A stretch of 61,115 bases of DNA from Deltaproteobacteria bacterium HGW-Deltaproteobacteria-2 (GTDB lineage Bacteria; Desulfobacterota; Syntrophia; Syntrophales; Smithellaceae). Position numbers and translations under genes: made by a program. The notes under the pieces are model-generated. The model saw nothing but the letters and a program-made list of their open reading frames with translations. It was not told the DNA's origin and did not search any database. The first letter of the stretch is position 1. Every line of letters begins with the position of its first letter. The stretch spans positions 456,429-517,543 of the forward strand of contig PHBC01000002.1 of the NCBI GenBank assembly GCA_002840505.1, in the 5' to 3' direction. Of the stretch, positions 35,935 through 45,389 are shown piece after piece.

Positions 35935-36060
35935 ATATCCTTTTGCTTTTAAAAGATACCGAGGCGGCAAGGAGGAGGTTCCGCAGGCGTATATGATAAT
36001 ACGTTGAGGAAGCAGACGACGCAGCCAACAAAGTTCGCCAACGAAAGTAAAAGTATATCA
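35935..36060 (-). repeat. Small dispersed repeat, copy C
   Basis: Reverse complement contains TTTGTTGGCTGCGTCGTC, GCTTCCTCAACGTAT and CCTCCTCCTTGCCGCCTCGG, matching copy A (20840-20915) in the same order. The ends are a loose inverted repeat (TATATCCTTTTGC/GTAAAAGTATATC). It ends where the ABC-F gene begins and supplies that gene's leader. The rest of 35614-35934 has only a weak hairpin near 35686-35705. Confidence 0.65.
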
Positions 36061-36074
36061 TGGAGGATTGGTTT

Positions 36075-38042
36075 TTGATTTATTTCCGCAACGTAAGTTT
36101 GTCTTTTTTAGATAAAAAACTGTTTGACCATATCAACTGGACAATTCATCCCAAAAGCCGCATCGGCCTGGTCGGTGATAACGGCACGGGTAAAACGACT
36201 CTGTTTCGGGCGATACTTGATCAGATACATCTTGATTCCGGCATGATAGAAATTCCCGGCAGAAAACAGAAAGTGTTCGGTTATCTGCCGCAGGATCTGG
36301 TGGAGCTTGAACCTGTACCTTTGATCGAGTTCCTCAAGAAAAAAAGCGGAATAGCCGCTATTGAAGAATCTATCAGGGATTTGGAGCATCGCCTATCGCG
36401 GATAAAACAAAACACAGCTGAGTACGGCGAGGTTTCACAAAAATATTCCGACGCGCTGGCTCATTTCAGCGCCATGGACGGGTATGCTTTTGAAGCCCGG
36501 GCCAAACAACTGCTCAAAGGTTTCGGGTTTAAGGAAAGCGATTTTACTCAAAATTGCGAACTATTCTCCGGCGGCTGGAAAATGCGCATTCTGCTGACAT
36601 CCATTCTCCTGGCCAAGCCGGACATCATGCTTCTGGACGAGCCGACAAATCATCTGGATACGGAAAGCATGGAGTGGCTGGAATCTTATCTGAAGGATTA
36701 CCCCGGGACAATTATCGTTATTTCTCACGATCATTTCTTTCTCGATAAAATAGTTATGCAGATTGCCGAGCTTTCCTCATGCAACATTCATATTTATAAA
36801 GGAAACTATTCCTACTATTTGACTGAAAAAGATAAGCGGCACGCCGCTTTGAAAAAAGAAATGGAACTGCAAAGGGCGCAAATCAAAAAAATCGAAGAAT
36901 TTGTGGAACGATTCCGTTACAAGGCCACAAAAGCCTCTCAAGTGCAAAGCCGCGTTAAAATGCTGGAAAAATTTTCCACCGTAACTCTCGAAGGGAAAAG
37001 CAAAAGCGTCGCCATGAAATTTCCCGAGGGGAAAAAAAGCGCCAGGGAGGTCGTTAAGGCAATTGATTTGGGTCATAGTTACGGCGATTTAAATGTTTTC
37101 AGCAGTCTTAATTTTACTTTATTCCGCGGTGACAAAGTGGCTTTTGTCGGTGTGAACGGTTCCGGTAAATCAACCTTATCACGGCTGCTGAGCCTCTCCG
37201 AACAGCCTTCTCACGGATTAGTAAAATACGGCGACGGCGTCAATATGGCTTTCTTTTCTCAGGAAAGTTCGCAAAACTTAAATTACGAAAACACCATCTG
37301 GGAAGAAATAAATTCCATGCCGACCAAAGCTTCAGATCAGGAAAAACGCAACCTTCTGGGCGCGTTCTTGTTTTCGGGAGATGACATTTTCAAATCAATA
37401 TCCGTGCTCTCCGGCGGAGAAAAATCACGTCTGGCTCTTTTAAAGATCATGCTTCTCGACACCAACTTTCTGATTCTTGATGAACCGACTAATCATCTTG
37501 ATATAAAAACCAAAGATATTTTTCAAAACGCGCTGATCAACTATCACGGCACTGTGGCCATCGTTTCGCATGATCGCTATTTTCTTGATCATCTGGTCAA
37601 TAAAGTTTTCGAGTTGAAGGATGGGGCAATCAACGACTATCACGGCAATTATTCATACTTTATCGAAAAACGCGGCCAGACAATAGCGACGCAAAAAGAT
37701 AATGTAAAAACAAATGAGAAGAACACCAAAGAGACAGTTTTTAAAACTAAAGAGCAAAAGAGACAGGAAGCGGAAGACAGAAACAAGCTGTCGAAAATGA
37801 AGAGTGCCTGCAAAAAAGAATTGACGGCAATAGAACAAAAGATAGAATTGCTGGAAACAAAAAAGAATCAGCACGAAACGGCATTGTGCGATCCGGAAAC
37901 ACACAGGGATTCAGTTAAAATTAAAACCATTAATCTGGAATTGAAAAACATTAACGAGGAACTGGAACGCTCTTATAACATCTGGACGAAACTGAATTCG
38001 GATCTGGAAAAGATAACTCTGTCAAATACTGAAAAACAGTGA
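36075..38042 (+). CDS. ABC-F family ATP-binding protein
   Basis: About 656 residues; two ATPase domains on one chain and no membrane part. Walker A GDNGTGKTT and GVNGSGKST, signatures FSGGWKMR and LSGGEKSR, Walker B LLDEPTNHLD and LILDEPTNHLD. They are joined by the helical linker typical of ABC-F (HAALKKEMELQRAQIKKIEEF), and a C-terminal coiled coil (about 565-655) resembles Uup/YheS. ABC-F proteins act on the ribosome. Start: GGAGG (36062-36066) sits 8 bases before the TTG at 36075 (M-I-Y-F-R-N-V), the normal ABC-F opening. The ATG at 36060 is five codons upstream, inside that GGAGG, and has no site of its own. Confidence 0.92.
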   Translation: MIYFRNVSLSFLDKKLFDHINWTIHPKSRIGLVGDNGTGKTTLFRAILDQIHLDSGMIEIPGRKQKVFGYLPQDLVELEPVPLIEFLKKKSGIAAIEESIRDLEHRLSRIKQNTAEYGEVSQKYSDALAHFSAMDGYAFEARAKQLLKGFGFKESDFTQNCELFSGGWKMRILLTSILLAKPDIMLLDEPTNHLDTESMEWLESYLKDYPGTIIVISHDHFFLDKIVMQIAELSSCNIHIYKGNYSYYLTEKDKRHAALKKEMELQRAQIKKIEEFVERFRYKATKASQVQSRVKMLEKFSTVTLEGKSKSVAMKFPEGKKSAREVVKAIDLGHSYGDLNVFSSLNFTLFRGDKVAFVGVNGSGKSTLSRLLSLSEQPSHGLVKYGDGVNMAFFSQESSQNLNYENTIWEEINSMPTKASDQEKRNLLGAFLFSGDDIFKSISVLSGGEKSRLALLKIMLLDTNFLILDEPTNHLDIKTKDIFQNALINYHGTVAIVSHDRYFLDHLVNKVFELKDGAINDYHGNYSYFIEKRGQTIATQKDNVKTNEKNTKETVFKTKEQKRQEAEDRNKLSKMKSACKKELTAIEQKIELLETKKNQHETALCDPETHRDSVKIKTINLELKNINEELERSYNIWTKLNSDLEKITLSNTEKQ

Positions 38043-38054
38043 GAGGCTATCTTT

Positions 38055-38573
38055 CTAAGCCCCGTCCATCGTTGTTTTTTCCACATTCTGATACCAGGAC
38101 GCCGGATCTGTCAGAAATTCTTCCGTATCGCGCAGAGAAAGAAAATGCTGACGCTCAATGCTGGCTAGCAAATTAAAAAAATCTTTTTCCTTGGGATCGG
38201 TGCTCCCATTTTCCAATTTAGTATAAAGAGCCACACCCCTTGCTTCAAAATCAATTGCCGTGCGAATCGCTTTCAGGTCATCTTCATTGCCTTTGATACG
38301 GGCGGCTTTTTTCTCCGACAGTGATTTTAAAATACTTCCAGCTAATGATTTTTTTACTTTAAGAGGAACAGTTGCCGGCCATTTCTTTTTCTTTTCCCAC
38401 TGATCATGTAATTTTTTTAATACTTCGTAATGTTCTTTTTCTTCATCGGCTATTTGTTTGAACATATTCTTACCGGCCATATTTTTTGTCCGGCGGGCAT
38501 TAGCCAGATAAAAATCCCTTTCTTTCTGTTCATTTTCCAGAGCGAATTTAAGGGCATTCATTCTTTTATTCAT
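38055..38573 (-). CDS. Ferritin-like (rubrerythrin-fold) diiron protein
   Basis: 172 residues, four-helix ferritin-like fold without rubredoxin tail. Metal-ligand pattern E-x2-x-D-F-Y in ENEQKERDFYLANA and DEEKEHYEVLKKL in the first half, then FEARGVALYTKLE and ASIERQHFLSL in the second. Such proteins detoxify peroxide or store iron in anaerobes. Rubrerythrin lies three genes away. AAGGAGG precedes the start. Confidence 0.85.
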   Translation of the reverse strand: MNKRMNALKFALENEQKERDFYLANARRTKNMAGKNMFKQIADEEKEHYEVLKKLHDQWEKKKKWPATVPLKVKKSLAGSILKSLSEKKAARIKGNEDDLKAIRTAIDFEARGVALYTKLENGSTDPKEKDFFNLLASIERQHFLSLRDTEEFLTDPASWYQNVEKTTMDGA

Positions 38574-38737
38574 TTTGATGCCTCCTTACGCGAATGTTCA
38601 AATAAATACATTGGTATTATTATAGAAGATATTAATGATTAGAGCAATACGTATTTATATTATATTGAATGTATAGGTAAGAATGTCATTTAATCCTGCA
38701 ACTCTTGGCGGATGATTCCAAGACATTGCAGTCAGTT

Positions 38738-40342
38738 TTATTCAAATTTTTCCTTAATATCTAAGACATATTCGGCGATGTTGTTACAATGATCGGAAAT
38801 TCGTTCCAGATGAATAAGCATCTCGACAAAAACCAGTCCCGCTTCGGTGCTGCATAGACGATTATGAAATCTCTTGAGATGATTATTACGAGCTTCTTTC
38901 ACTTTATCATCTATTTCTTCTTCCCGTTGAATAATACTAACGATTTTCCCCTTATCGGAAACATCGATCAGAGATATAGCTTCATCAATATTTCGGCTCA
39001 CCAAAGATATGACTTCCTGCAATTCTTTTTTACCGTTTTCAGTAAACTTGATTTTTCTCTCGGCTTTTTGCGTGGCTAATTCGGCTATCCACACCACATG
39101 ATTGCCGATGCTTTCGATATCGCCGGCGATTGCCGTATAAGCAAATATTTTTTTCGAAAGTTGAGTTGATTTATTTTGTGACGATATTTTCCTCAGATAT
39201 CTTACTATTTGCGCACGTAAGTTGTTGACAACCATTTCGATATAGGAAATGTCTCTTTTCCTGCCTTCTTCAACGAAGACAATCATTTTTGTAGCGATTA
39301 AAAACATTTTTTGCGCAAGATTGATTTCTCTATGCAATTCTTTTTCTACATTATCAAGAGCTTTTTCCTCGTTGGATAAATTTCTGCGATCAAGAAATTC
39401 CGGCCAGATAGGCAGCGTTTCATCATCTCCCTTTAATATTCTCTGCATTAAAGCAGCAAAAGGCTTCAGAAAGAAAACAAAGGTGACCATAATAACAAAA
39501 TTAAGTAAAAAGTGCGCCAGAACAATTTGCTGAGCGACGCTGGAAGAAAGGTTTTTCAATATAACCAGTAAATATGGCATCAAAATAAGGCACAGAAAAA
39601 CGCCGATACATTTGAAGATCAAGTGAGATACGGCGGTTCTTTTACCACTTACCGTTGCTACCGTTCCGACCAACAGAGCTGTGACAGTAGTACCGATGTT
39701 TGCTCCCATGACCACGGGCAGGGCATTTTCCAGAGAAACCAGATCCTGCTGTGCTAAAAGCGCCATAATGCCGATAGGTATAGCCGAAGCGTGAATAATG
39801 CCGGTAACGACAATTCCCAAACCAATGCCTAAAAATGGATTTTGGGTCTGTGTAAACAAATTCAAAAAAGCCGGAGAATTTTTTAAGGGCTCTATTGATT
39901 GACTAATCAAGTCTAGGCCAAAGAAGAGCAATCCAAAGTAAAATATTATCTGGCCGGTAATTTGCCATCTACCCCGGGAAATTAACCACAAAAGTCCACC
40001 AACGGAAATAATAAGCGGCGATATTTCTGTGAAATGCCAAACAACAAACTGAACAGTCAAAGTAGTACCGATATCTGTACCTAAGATAATCGCCAGAGAA
40101 TTATAAAAACTGATCAATCCTGCACTTACTAATCCTACGGTCAGCGCTGTCGAAGCAGAGGAGCTTTGAAAAATAATGGTCGATATTATGCCGGTGAGAA
40201 TCCCGTACAGGGGTTTTTCCACGGCATATTTAATGTATTCTTTTATGCGGACATCAATTAATTTTCGAACGGCAGACGAAAGATTAATCATGCCGATCAG
40301 AAATAAAATAATGCCACTGATAACAATAATGATTTCTTTCAT
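38738..40342 (-). CDS. Na+/Pi cotransporter family protein with PhoU-like tail
   Basis: 534 residues. Eight or nine membrane segments with the inverted repeat of the PNaS family: QSSSASTALTVGLVSAGLI in the first half and ANIGTTVTALLVGTVAT in the second (a related GTDIGTTLTVQF is also present). The C-terminal ~190 residues form a PhoU-like helical bundle. Imports or balances phosphate with sodium. It follows rubrerythrin by 29 bases on the same strand. Confidence 0.92.
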   Translation of the reverse strand: MKEIIIVISGIILFLIGMINLSSAVRKLIDVRIKEYIKYAVEKPLYGILTGIISTIIFQSSSASTALTVGLVSAGLISFYNSLAIILGTDIGTTLTVQFVVWHFTEISPLIISVGGLLWLISRGRWQITGQIIFYFGLLFFGLDLISQSIEPLKNSPAFLNLFTQTQNPFLGIGLGIVVTGIIHASAIPIGIMALLAQQDLVSLENALPVVMGANIGTTVTALLVGTVATVSGKRTAVSHLIFKCIGVFLCLILMPYLLVILKNLSSSVAQQIVLAHFLLNFVIMVTFVFFLKPFAALMQRILKGDDETLPIWPEFLDRRNLSNEEKALDNVEKELHREINLAQKMFLIATKMIVFVEEGRKRDISYIEMVVNNLRAQIVRYLRKISSQNKSTQLSKKIFAYTAIAGDIESIGNHVVWIAELATQKAERKIKFTENGKKELQEVISLVSRNIDEAISLIDVSDKGKIVSIIQREEEIDDKVKEARNNHLKRFHNRLCSTEAGLVFVEMLIHLERISDHCNNIAEYVLDIKEKFE

Positions 40343-40371
40343 TAACTAGTTATTCACCAAGCAACTCTATA

Positions 40372-40869
40372 TCAATCAACTTTTTTAAACATTTTCCCCT
40401 TAGCACCGCATACCGGACAAGTTTCTGGAGCTTCCTTTTCTGATGTATAACCGCATACCGGACAAACGTAATAGCTGTATGTTTCTTTCGCGCCATCCAG
40501 ATTATCAAGCATCTGCTGATAGAGTCCGGCATGAATTTTCTCCACTTCATTGGCGAAATGGAAAGTTCGCTCCGCTTCTTTATTTCCTTCGGCCTTGGCT
40601 GTTTCAATCATTGCCGGATACATGCTTTTGAATTCATGAGTTTCTCCGGCTACCGCTTCCTGCAGATTTTCCTTAGTGGATTTAATTCCTTTTAATGCTC
40701 GCAAGTGAGCGTGAGCGTGAACAGTTTCCGCCTCTGCTGCCGCCCTAAACAACCTCGCCGCCTGCGAAAATCCTTCCTGATCGGCTTTGATGGCAAAAGC
40801 CAGATATTTACGGTTTGCCTGCGACTCTCCGGCAAAAGCTTCTTTCAAATTTTCTTCTGATTTAGACAT
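40372..40869 (-). CDS. rbr: Rubrerythrin
   Basis: 165 residues. Ferritin-like diiron domain (GESQANRKYLAFA; AAEAETVHAHAHL; AGETHEF; ANEVEKIHAGLY) and a C-terminal rubredoxin domain with YVCPVCGYTS and CPVCGAKG. Reduces hydrogen peroxide in the cytoplasm of anaerobes. Start has AGGAGG at 8 bases. Preceded by rfbB with a 78-base gap. Confidence 0.96.
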   Translation of the reverse strand: MSKSEENLKEAFAGESQANRKYLAFAIKADQEGFSQAARLFRAAAEAETVHAHAHLRALKGIKSTKENLQEAVAGETHEFKSMYPAMIETAKAEGNKEAERTFHFANEVEKIHAGLYQQMLDNLDGAKETYSYYVCPVCGYTSEKEAPETCPVCGAKGKMFKKVD

Positions 40870-40947
40870 ACAATTTACCTCCTATTTTTTTATAATACAC
40901 AGAGCACTCTGTTTCTGAAGCATGGGTCTCATTAATATCGTGAAACG

Positions 40948-42030
40948 CTATGAACCGTATTGTTCTTTAATCCACGCCTGATAAGCGCCGGTTTTAATAT
41001 TTTTTATCCATTTTTTCTGATGTAAATACCACTCGACAGTTTTTCGTAAACCGGAGTTAAATGATTCCCGCGGAGACCATCCCAGTTCTTTATTTAATTT
41101 GGCAAAGTCAATCGCGTAACGGCGGTCGTGGCCGGGACGGTCATTGACAAAAGTAATCAAATTACGCCGCGGCTTTCCATCCCTGGCGGGTTTGATTTCA
41201 TCGAGAATATCGCAGATCATTTGCACAATTATAATATTTTCCATTTCTGCATTACCGCCGACATTGTATGTTTCGCCATGTTTTCCGGTTGTCATAATTT
41301 TCCAGATTGCTTTGCAATGGTCTTCAACATAAAGCCAGTCGCGGACATTTTTCCCGTCACCATAAACCGGAAGAGATTTTCCCTCAAGAGCGTTGAGAAT
41401 AATCAGCGGAATGAGTTTTTCCGGAAACTGATAGGGTCCGTAATTGTTGGAGCAGTTGGAAATAGTTGCGGGCAAGCTAAATGTTTTATAGTAAGCGCGT
41501 ACGAGATGATCGGAAGACGCTTTGGATGCCGAATATGGACTATTGGGACGATACGGCGTGTCTTCACGGAAAAAGCCTTTGGCTCCAAGACTGCCGTAAA
41601 CCTCATCTGTGCTTACATGGTGGAAGATTTTGAATTTATGGCCACGAGCTTTGGCAGCCTCCAGAAGATTAAAGGTTCCTACTATATTGGTCTGGATAAA
41701 ATCACCGGGAGTTTTTATGGAACGGTCAACGTGTGATTCGGCAGCAAAATGGCAGACAGCGTCTACATCATATTTCGCAAATATTTTTTGAAGTTTTTCG
41801 ACATCGCCTATATTAACTTTTTGAAAAATATATCGCTCTGAATAATCAGCGGCTATATCAGCCAGATTTTCCGGATTGCCGGCATATGTCAAACAATCCA
41901 TGTTAATTATTCTGCCGTAGAAATCTTTTTTGTTAATCAGATAACGGATAAAATTACTGCCGATAAATCCGCTGCCACCCGTTACCAACAAATTCTTGAG
42001 CTCAATTTTACTTCTGTTTTTGATCTTCAT
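40948..42030 (-). CDS. rfbB: dTDP-glucose 4,6-dehydratase
   Basis: 360 residues, extended SDR. NAD motif [11 protein letters not shown] (about 18), [12 protein letters not shown], catalytic triad region [10 protein letters not shown] and [16 protein letters not shown] (Tyr-x3-Lys), then [17 protein letters not shown] and [16 protein letters not shown]. Second step of dTDP-rhamnose and related sugar synthesis for lipopolysaccharide or glycoproteins. The other rml genes are not beside it, so the pathway is split. Confidence 0.95.
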   Translation of the reverse strand: MKIKNRSKIELKNLLVTGGSGFIGSNFIRYLINKKDFYGRIINMDCLTYAGNPENLADIAADYSERYIFQKVNIGDVEKLQKIFAKYDVDAVCHFAAESHVDRSIKTPGDFIQTNIVGTFNLLEAAKARGHKFKIFHHVSTDEVYGSLGAKGFFREDTPYRPNSPYSASKASSDHLVRAYYKTFSLPATISNCSNNYGPYQFPEKLIPLIILNALEGKSLPVYGDGKNVRDWLYVEDHCKAIWKIMTTGKHGETYNVGGNAEMENIIIVQMICDILDEIKPARDGKPRRNLITFVNDRPGHDRRYAIDFAKLNKELGWSPRESFNSGLRKTVEWYLHQKKWIKNIKTGAYQAWIKEQYGS

Positions 42031-42105
42031 CTTTAACTGCTCCTTAGCACTGGTGTCAAATACTAATCTTTAATCATAGCCGGAGTCAACAAAAAGCTTT
42101 GCCAA

Positions 42106-42366
42106 CTATTTTTTATTAGTCATTACGGATTCGATTTGAGCAGCGCTTAATGAATCGGCAATAACTTTATTCTTTTTAAGAATACTAAAAATAATATCCA
42201 TAAAGTTAGCCTTGGACTTATCCTTAACGTTCCGGATAATTGATACAACAGAAGGAATGCCGGCATAGATGAAAGATGTACTGAATCCCGTATAATTCAT
42301 ACCGTGCATCCAATCTTCTGTTAATCTTTTAATACTTTTATTTATGCACTTGCAAGTTTTTTCCAT
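42106..42366 (-). CDS. Small protein of unknown function
   Basis: 86 residues. Starts with a Cys-x-Cys (EKTCKCINKS), then a mildly hydrophobic middle (FSTSFIYAGIPSVVSIIRN) and a charged tail. No family recognised. It stands alone between rfbB and the histone-like gene; the frame is open and the ATG is 88 bases before the upstream gene's terminator. It may be real but is not conserved in any way I can judge. Confidence 0.5.
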   Translation of the reverse strand: MEKTCKCINKSIKRLTEDWMHGMNYTGFSTSFIYAGIPSVVSIIRNVKDKSKANFMDIIFSILKKNKVIADSLSAAQIESVMTNKK

Positions 42367-42453
42367 TCAAATATTATGATGTAATATAAACAATGAAGTA
42401 TTCTTCCGCTGGTGGAGCTTTATTTACAACGTCAGAGAGCCTATTTATAATTA

Positions 42454-42497
42454 GACAAAAAAATGGCGGTAACCGTCTAATGCACAGTTACCGCCAA
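42454..42497 (-). terminator. Rho-independent terminator of the histone-like gene
   Basis: GGCGGTAAC (42465-42473) pairs with GTTACCGCC (42487-42495). On the minus strand the stem is followed by seven T. It begins about 40 bases after the stop codon. Confidence 0.9.
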
Positions 42498-42535
42498 TTG
42501 TCCCGTTTACACTTTAAACAACAATAATTTATTTG

Positions 42536-42679
42536 CTATTTCTTTTTGGGAGCAGCCTTCTTCTTTGCAACTTTCTTAACTACTTTTTTCTTCGGAGCCG
42601 CTTTTTTCTTTACAACTTTCTTAACCGCTTTTTTCTTTGGCGCTGCTTTCTTTACCACTTTTTTCTTTGCCGTTGCCAT
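42536..42679 (-). CDS. Lysine-rich histone H1-like DNA-binding protein, 47 residues
   Basis: 47 residues, very short and nearly all Lys, Ala, Val and Pro. After MATAKKK come repeated units of the type VVKKAAPKKKAVKK, with AAPKKK three times. This is the low-complexity tail of histone H1/AlgP/Hc1-like nucleoid proteins found in bacteria. AAGGAGG lies 9 bases before the ATG, a promoter lies at 42745 and a terminator at 42454, so it is a complete single-gene unit. Codons alternate (AAG/AAA, GCA/GCG/GCT), which argues for coding rather than simple repeat DNA. It probably binds and compacts DNA non-specifically. Confidence 0.85.
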   Translation of the reverse strand: MATAKKKVVKKAAPKKKAVKKVVKKKAAPKKKVVKKVAKKKAAPKKK

Positions 42680-42744
42680 TAGGTGAAGCCTCCTTTATAA
42701 AAATTGTTGGATTAAAAATACTTCCAATTCCATCTCTTGATTAA

Positions 42745-42773
42745 ATTTTACTTTATTTTTTTCACCTCGTCAA
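42745..42773 (-). promoter_or_regulatory. Promoter of the histone-like gene
   Basis: Minus strand TTGACG (42773-42768), 17-base spacer, TAAAAT (42750-42745). The leader would be about 60 bases. Confidence 0.6.
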
Positions 42774-43133
42774 CAAAAAAGACAATAAAATATAAAATAT
42801 TTTTAATTTATTTCTTATGGCATATCGCTGTTTATTTTTACAAAAAAGAATAATCCCGCAACCGTTGGCAAAACATCATGCTTTTTTAATATCGCAACGA
42901 TAGTTGATGAAATCCAGTGCTGGCAATGGTTTCCCGGTGATGATAAAAATTAATACAAAGAATAATATGCATGATTATGCAACGAACAGTGATTATATTT
43001 TATAAATAATTTAAAATGCCGAGTAAAAATATTTTTTATTTTCACTCATAGCAAAAATATTTATTTCAATTTTTTTAATATTCGACACAAAATTACAGAT
43101 ATTATCCTCACGAATGCTTCAGCATTGTTTTAA
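42774..43133. other. AT-rich intergenic region, nothing clear
   Basis: No open frame with a ribosome-binding site, no RNA motif and no strong hairpin. Poly-T and poly-A tracts are frequent, which may suit binding by the histone-like protein encoded next to it (inference). Confidence 0.5.
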
Positions 43134-43913
43134 TCAGAGATAAGTTCTTCCGCCGATATATTGATTCGTAAAATAATTGGAAGAAAGAGAATCAACCTGT
43201 ATTTTTTTGCCCTGAGATGAAGCATGAATAAATTTTCCTTCTCCTATATAAATACCAACATGAGAAACACTGCTTCTTCCTTTCAAAGAAAAAAACACAA
43301 GGTCACCCTTTTGCAGATCATTTTTACCGATGGAAGCGCCGGCATCAAATTGTTTCCTTGAGTTGCGGGGAAGATTAAGACCATTTAATTGATATACCGT
43401 CATTGTCAATCCGCTGCAATCAAATCCGTCATCGAAAGAAGCGCCACCCCAGAGGTAAGGAACCCCGATGAAATCTTTCGCAGTCTTCACTAAAGCGTCT
43501 CTCAGATAATTGGTACCATATTGCTTTTGTCTGGCAACTGAATAATCTTCAGGCTGGACAATATAAAACTCTTCAATTATTTTTGCCTCTTTCAGACTTT
43601 GCGCTCTTTTTCTGGCCAGTTCCTTTGTCGTAAAATTACCGAAGCGAACTTTGAAGAATTTATCGGAGGCAAGGAAGTATGTAGCGTCGAGACCATGATT
43701 GTTTTTTAATCTCTCCGTTAAACGCACCGCATTTTCCACTTTTTTAAACGCTCCAGCCTGAATCGTATACCCCATTAACTCCAGCGCAAGTTTTTGCCGC
43801 ACTGGCGGAGGAGAAGATGGCCGTACCCAACGCGCAGTACGTCGAGCATGAGAACATGACAATATTAGCAAAGTAATGAGAAAAAAGATTATGATCGTTT
43901 TGTAGTTTCTCAT
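43134..43913 (-). CDS. SPOR-NlpC/P60 lipoprotein (peptidoglycan hydrolase)
   Basis: 259 residues from the ATG at 43913, which overlaps the upstream stop as ATGA. Lipoprotein signal with lipobox L-I-L-S-C (about residue 20). SPOR domain (about 45-120; YTIQAGAFKKVENAVRLTERL, FFKVRFGNFTTKELARKRA) binds denuded septal peptidoglycan. NlpC/P60 endopeptidase (about 140-259) has catalytic Cys in DDGFDCSGLT, His in SHVGIYIG and the third residue His in FIHASS. A hydrolase of cell-wall peptides targeted to the division site. Translationally coupled to the CCA-type transferase upstream. Confidence 0.92.
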   Translation of the reverse strand: MRNYKTIIIFFLITLLILSCSHARRTARWVRPSSPPPVRQKLALELMGYTIQAGAFKKVENAVRLTERLKNNHGLDATYFLASDKFFKVRFGNFTTKELARKRAQSLKEAKIIEEFYIVQPEDYSVARQKQYGTNYLRDALVKTAKDFIGVPYLWGGASFDDGFDCSGLTMTVYQLNGLNLPRNSRKQFDAGASIGKNDLQKGDLVFFSLKGRSSVSHVGIYIGEGKFIHASSQGKKIQVDSLSSNYFTNQYIGGRTYL

Positions 43914-45241
43914 TGTTTCATCCATTTTGTGCGGACATAATCCCTGGCTTCTGCAGTTGTAACTATTCTTCCTTCCAGCTGCTCTTCTTCTAAAGCCAGC
44001 AGAATCTTCCCGATAACTTTTCCCGGAGCAAAGCCCATGAGAATTAAATCATCACCGGTTAATAAGCGCGGGGGGTGCAAATCGTTTTGATCCAAAGACT
44101 GAATCTGATCACGGCAGAATTCATAATTGTCCAGCATGCCGTGACTGGCCAGACAATCAAGACGGTGCAGTTCCAAATGTAAATCAAAATCCGGCATGCG
44201 TAAAAATCGTTTGAGACGAGCCGGACGCATTTTTTGAACATTCATAAATACCATGTGATAGTGAATAAGATTAAGCACTTTTTCCTTCTGCGCACGGGAA
44301 AACTTCAGCCTCTGCATTATATCGTCAGCGATTTTCTCTCCCTGCTGAACATGTCCGTAAAAATGCACACCATTTTCATCTTCAGTTCTGGTTACAGCTT
44401 TACCAACATCATGTAAAAGCACACTCCAGGCCAGACAAAGATTTTCATCGGTTTCTCCGCTTTGAGGCAACAGATTCAGCATATTCACTGTATGTCGCCA
44501 GACATCGCCTTCCGGATGAAAACGCGGCGGCTGTTCCACTCCTTTCAATTTATACACTTCGGGAAGAATTTCTTTCAAGATACCCGTGCCGGCCATTAAT
44601 TCAAAGCCGTGGCGTGCGCCGCCACGCGTAAGAATTTTGCCGAGTTCTTCACGCAGGCGTTCGGCGCTGATTTGTTTTATTTTCGCTGCGTTTTTGCTGA
44701 TTGCCTGTTGCGTGGCCGGTTCGATGACGAAATTAAGATTAGCAGCAAAACGAATTGCTCTGAGCATCCGCAGAAAATCTTCATTAAAGCGTTTTTCGGG
44801 ATCGCCGATAGTACGAATTATTTTTTTTTCGATATCAGTCCGGCCGTCTATATAGTCGATTATCTTATCGGAGTCCGGGTCCATCAAAAGCCCGTTGATT
44901 GTGAAATCGCGCCGGAACACATCTTCTCTGGCTGAAGAAAAATGAATTCGGGAAGGATGCCTGCCGTCTTCGTATGCATCATCGCCGCGGAAGGTGGCAA
45001 CTTCGTAAAGATGATTTTCCACAATTATGGCAACTACGCCAAACTGCGCGCCGATGGCTATGGTATTGGGAAACAGGGAAACTATTTCATCGGGACGCGC
45101 CGAAGTAACAATGTCGTAATCACTGGAAACAGAACCAAGAATAAAATCCCGCACGCAACCGCCGACAAAATAAGCCTCATAACCCGATTGTTTCAAAAGA
45201 CGGACGATTGCTTCCGCATTCCAACGATTGTCGTTTCCCAT
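43910..45241 (-). CDS. CCA tRNA nucleotidyltransferase / poly(A) polymerase family, with HD domain
   Basis: 443 residues. Nucleotidyltransferase head with GGCVRDFILG and the two-aspartate motif DYDIVTSARP, AIGAQFGVVAI, RRDFTINGLLMDP, and RMLRAIRFAANLNF. An HD domain in the second half has WRHTVNMLNLLP and LLHDVGKAVT...HFYGHVQQGE. This fits class II CCA-adding or poly(A) polymerase enzymes. Which of the two cannot be decided by eye. Codons end ATGA into the NlpC gene. Confidence 0.9.
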   Translation of the reverse strand: MGNDNRWNAEAIVRLLKQSGYEAYFVGGCVRDFILGSVSSDYDIVTSARPDEIVSLFPNTIAIGAQFGVVAIIVENHLYEVATFRGDDAYEDGRHPSRIHFSSAREDVFRRDFTINGLLMDPDSDKIIDYIDGRTDIEKKIIRTIGDPEKRFNEDFLRMLRAIRFAANLNFVIEPATQQAISKNAAKIKQISAERLREELGKILTRGGARHGFELMAGTGILKEILPEVYKLKGVEQPPRFHPEGDVWRHTVNMLNLLPQSGETDENLCLAWSVLLHDVGKAVTRTEDENGVHFYGHVQQGEKIADDIMQRLKFSRAQKEKVLNLIHYHMVFMNVQKMRPARLKRFLRMPDFDLHLELHRLDCLASHGMLDNYEFCRDQIQSLDQNDLHPPRLLTGDDLILMGFAPGKVIGKILLALEEEQLEGRIVTTAEARDYVRTKWMKQ

Positions 45242-45389
45242 TATTTTTTATCCGCTAAAAATCATTAAACGTTCCTGGATTCCGTCCTCCGACGGAATGA
45301 CTAAAATGAGGTGTCACTGCCCGATTCATTGCCCCTTTTCACTCTTCACCATTCACTATTCATTTCTTTAAATGCGGAAGCATTTATGA

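Noticed and set aside
42536-42679. Lysine-rich tract seen as simple-sequence DNA repeat
   Set aside because: Synonymous codons vary within units and full expression signals surround it, so it was kept as a gene instead.
45274-45389. Inverted repeat ATTCCGTC/GACGGAAT and nearby TTCACCATTCACTATTCA between the nucleotidyltransferase and thiC
   Set aside because: Short, found once in the window and not followed by a T-run; likely common intergenic filler, not a supported element.
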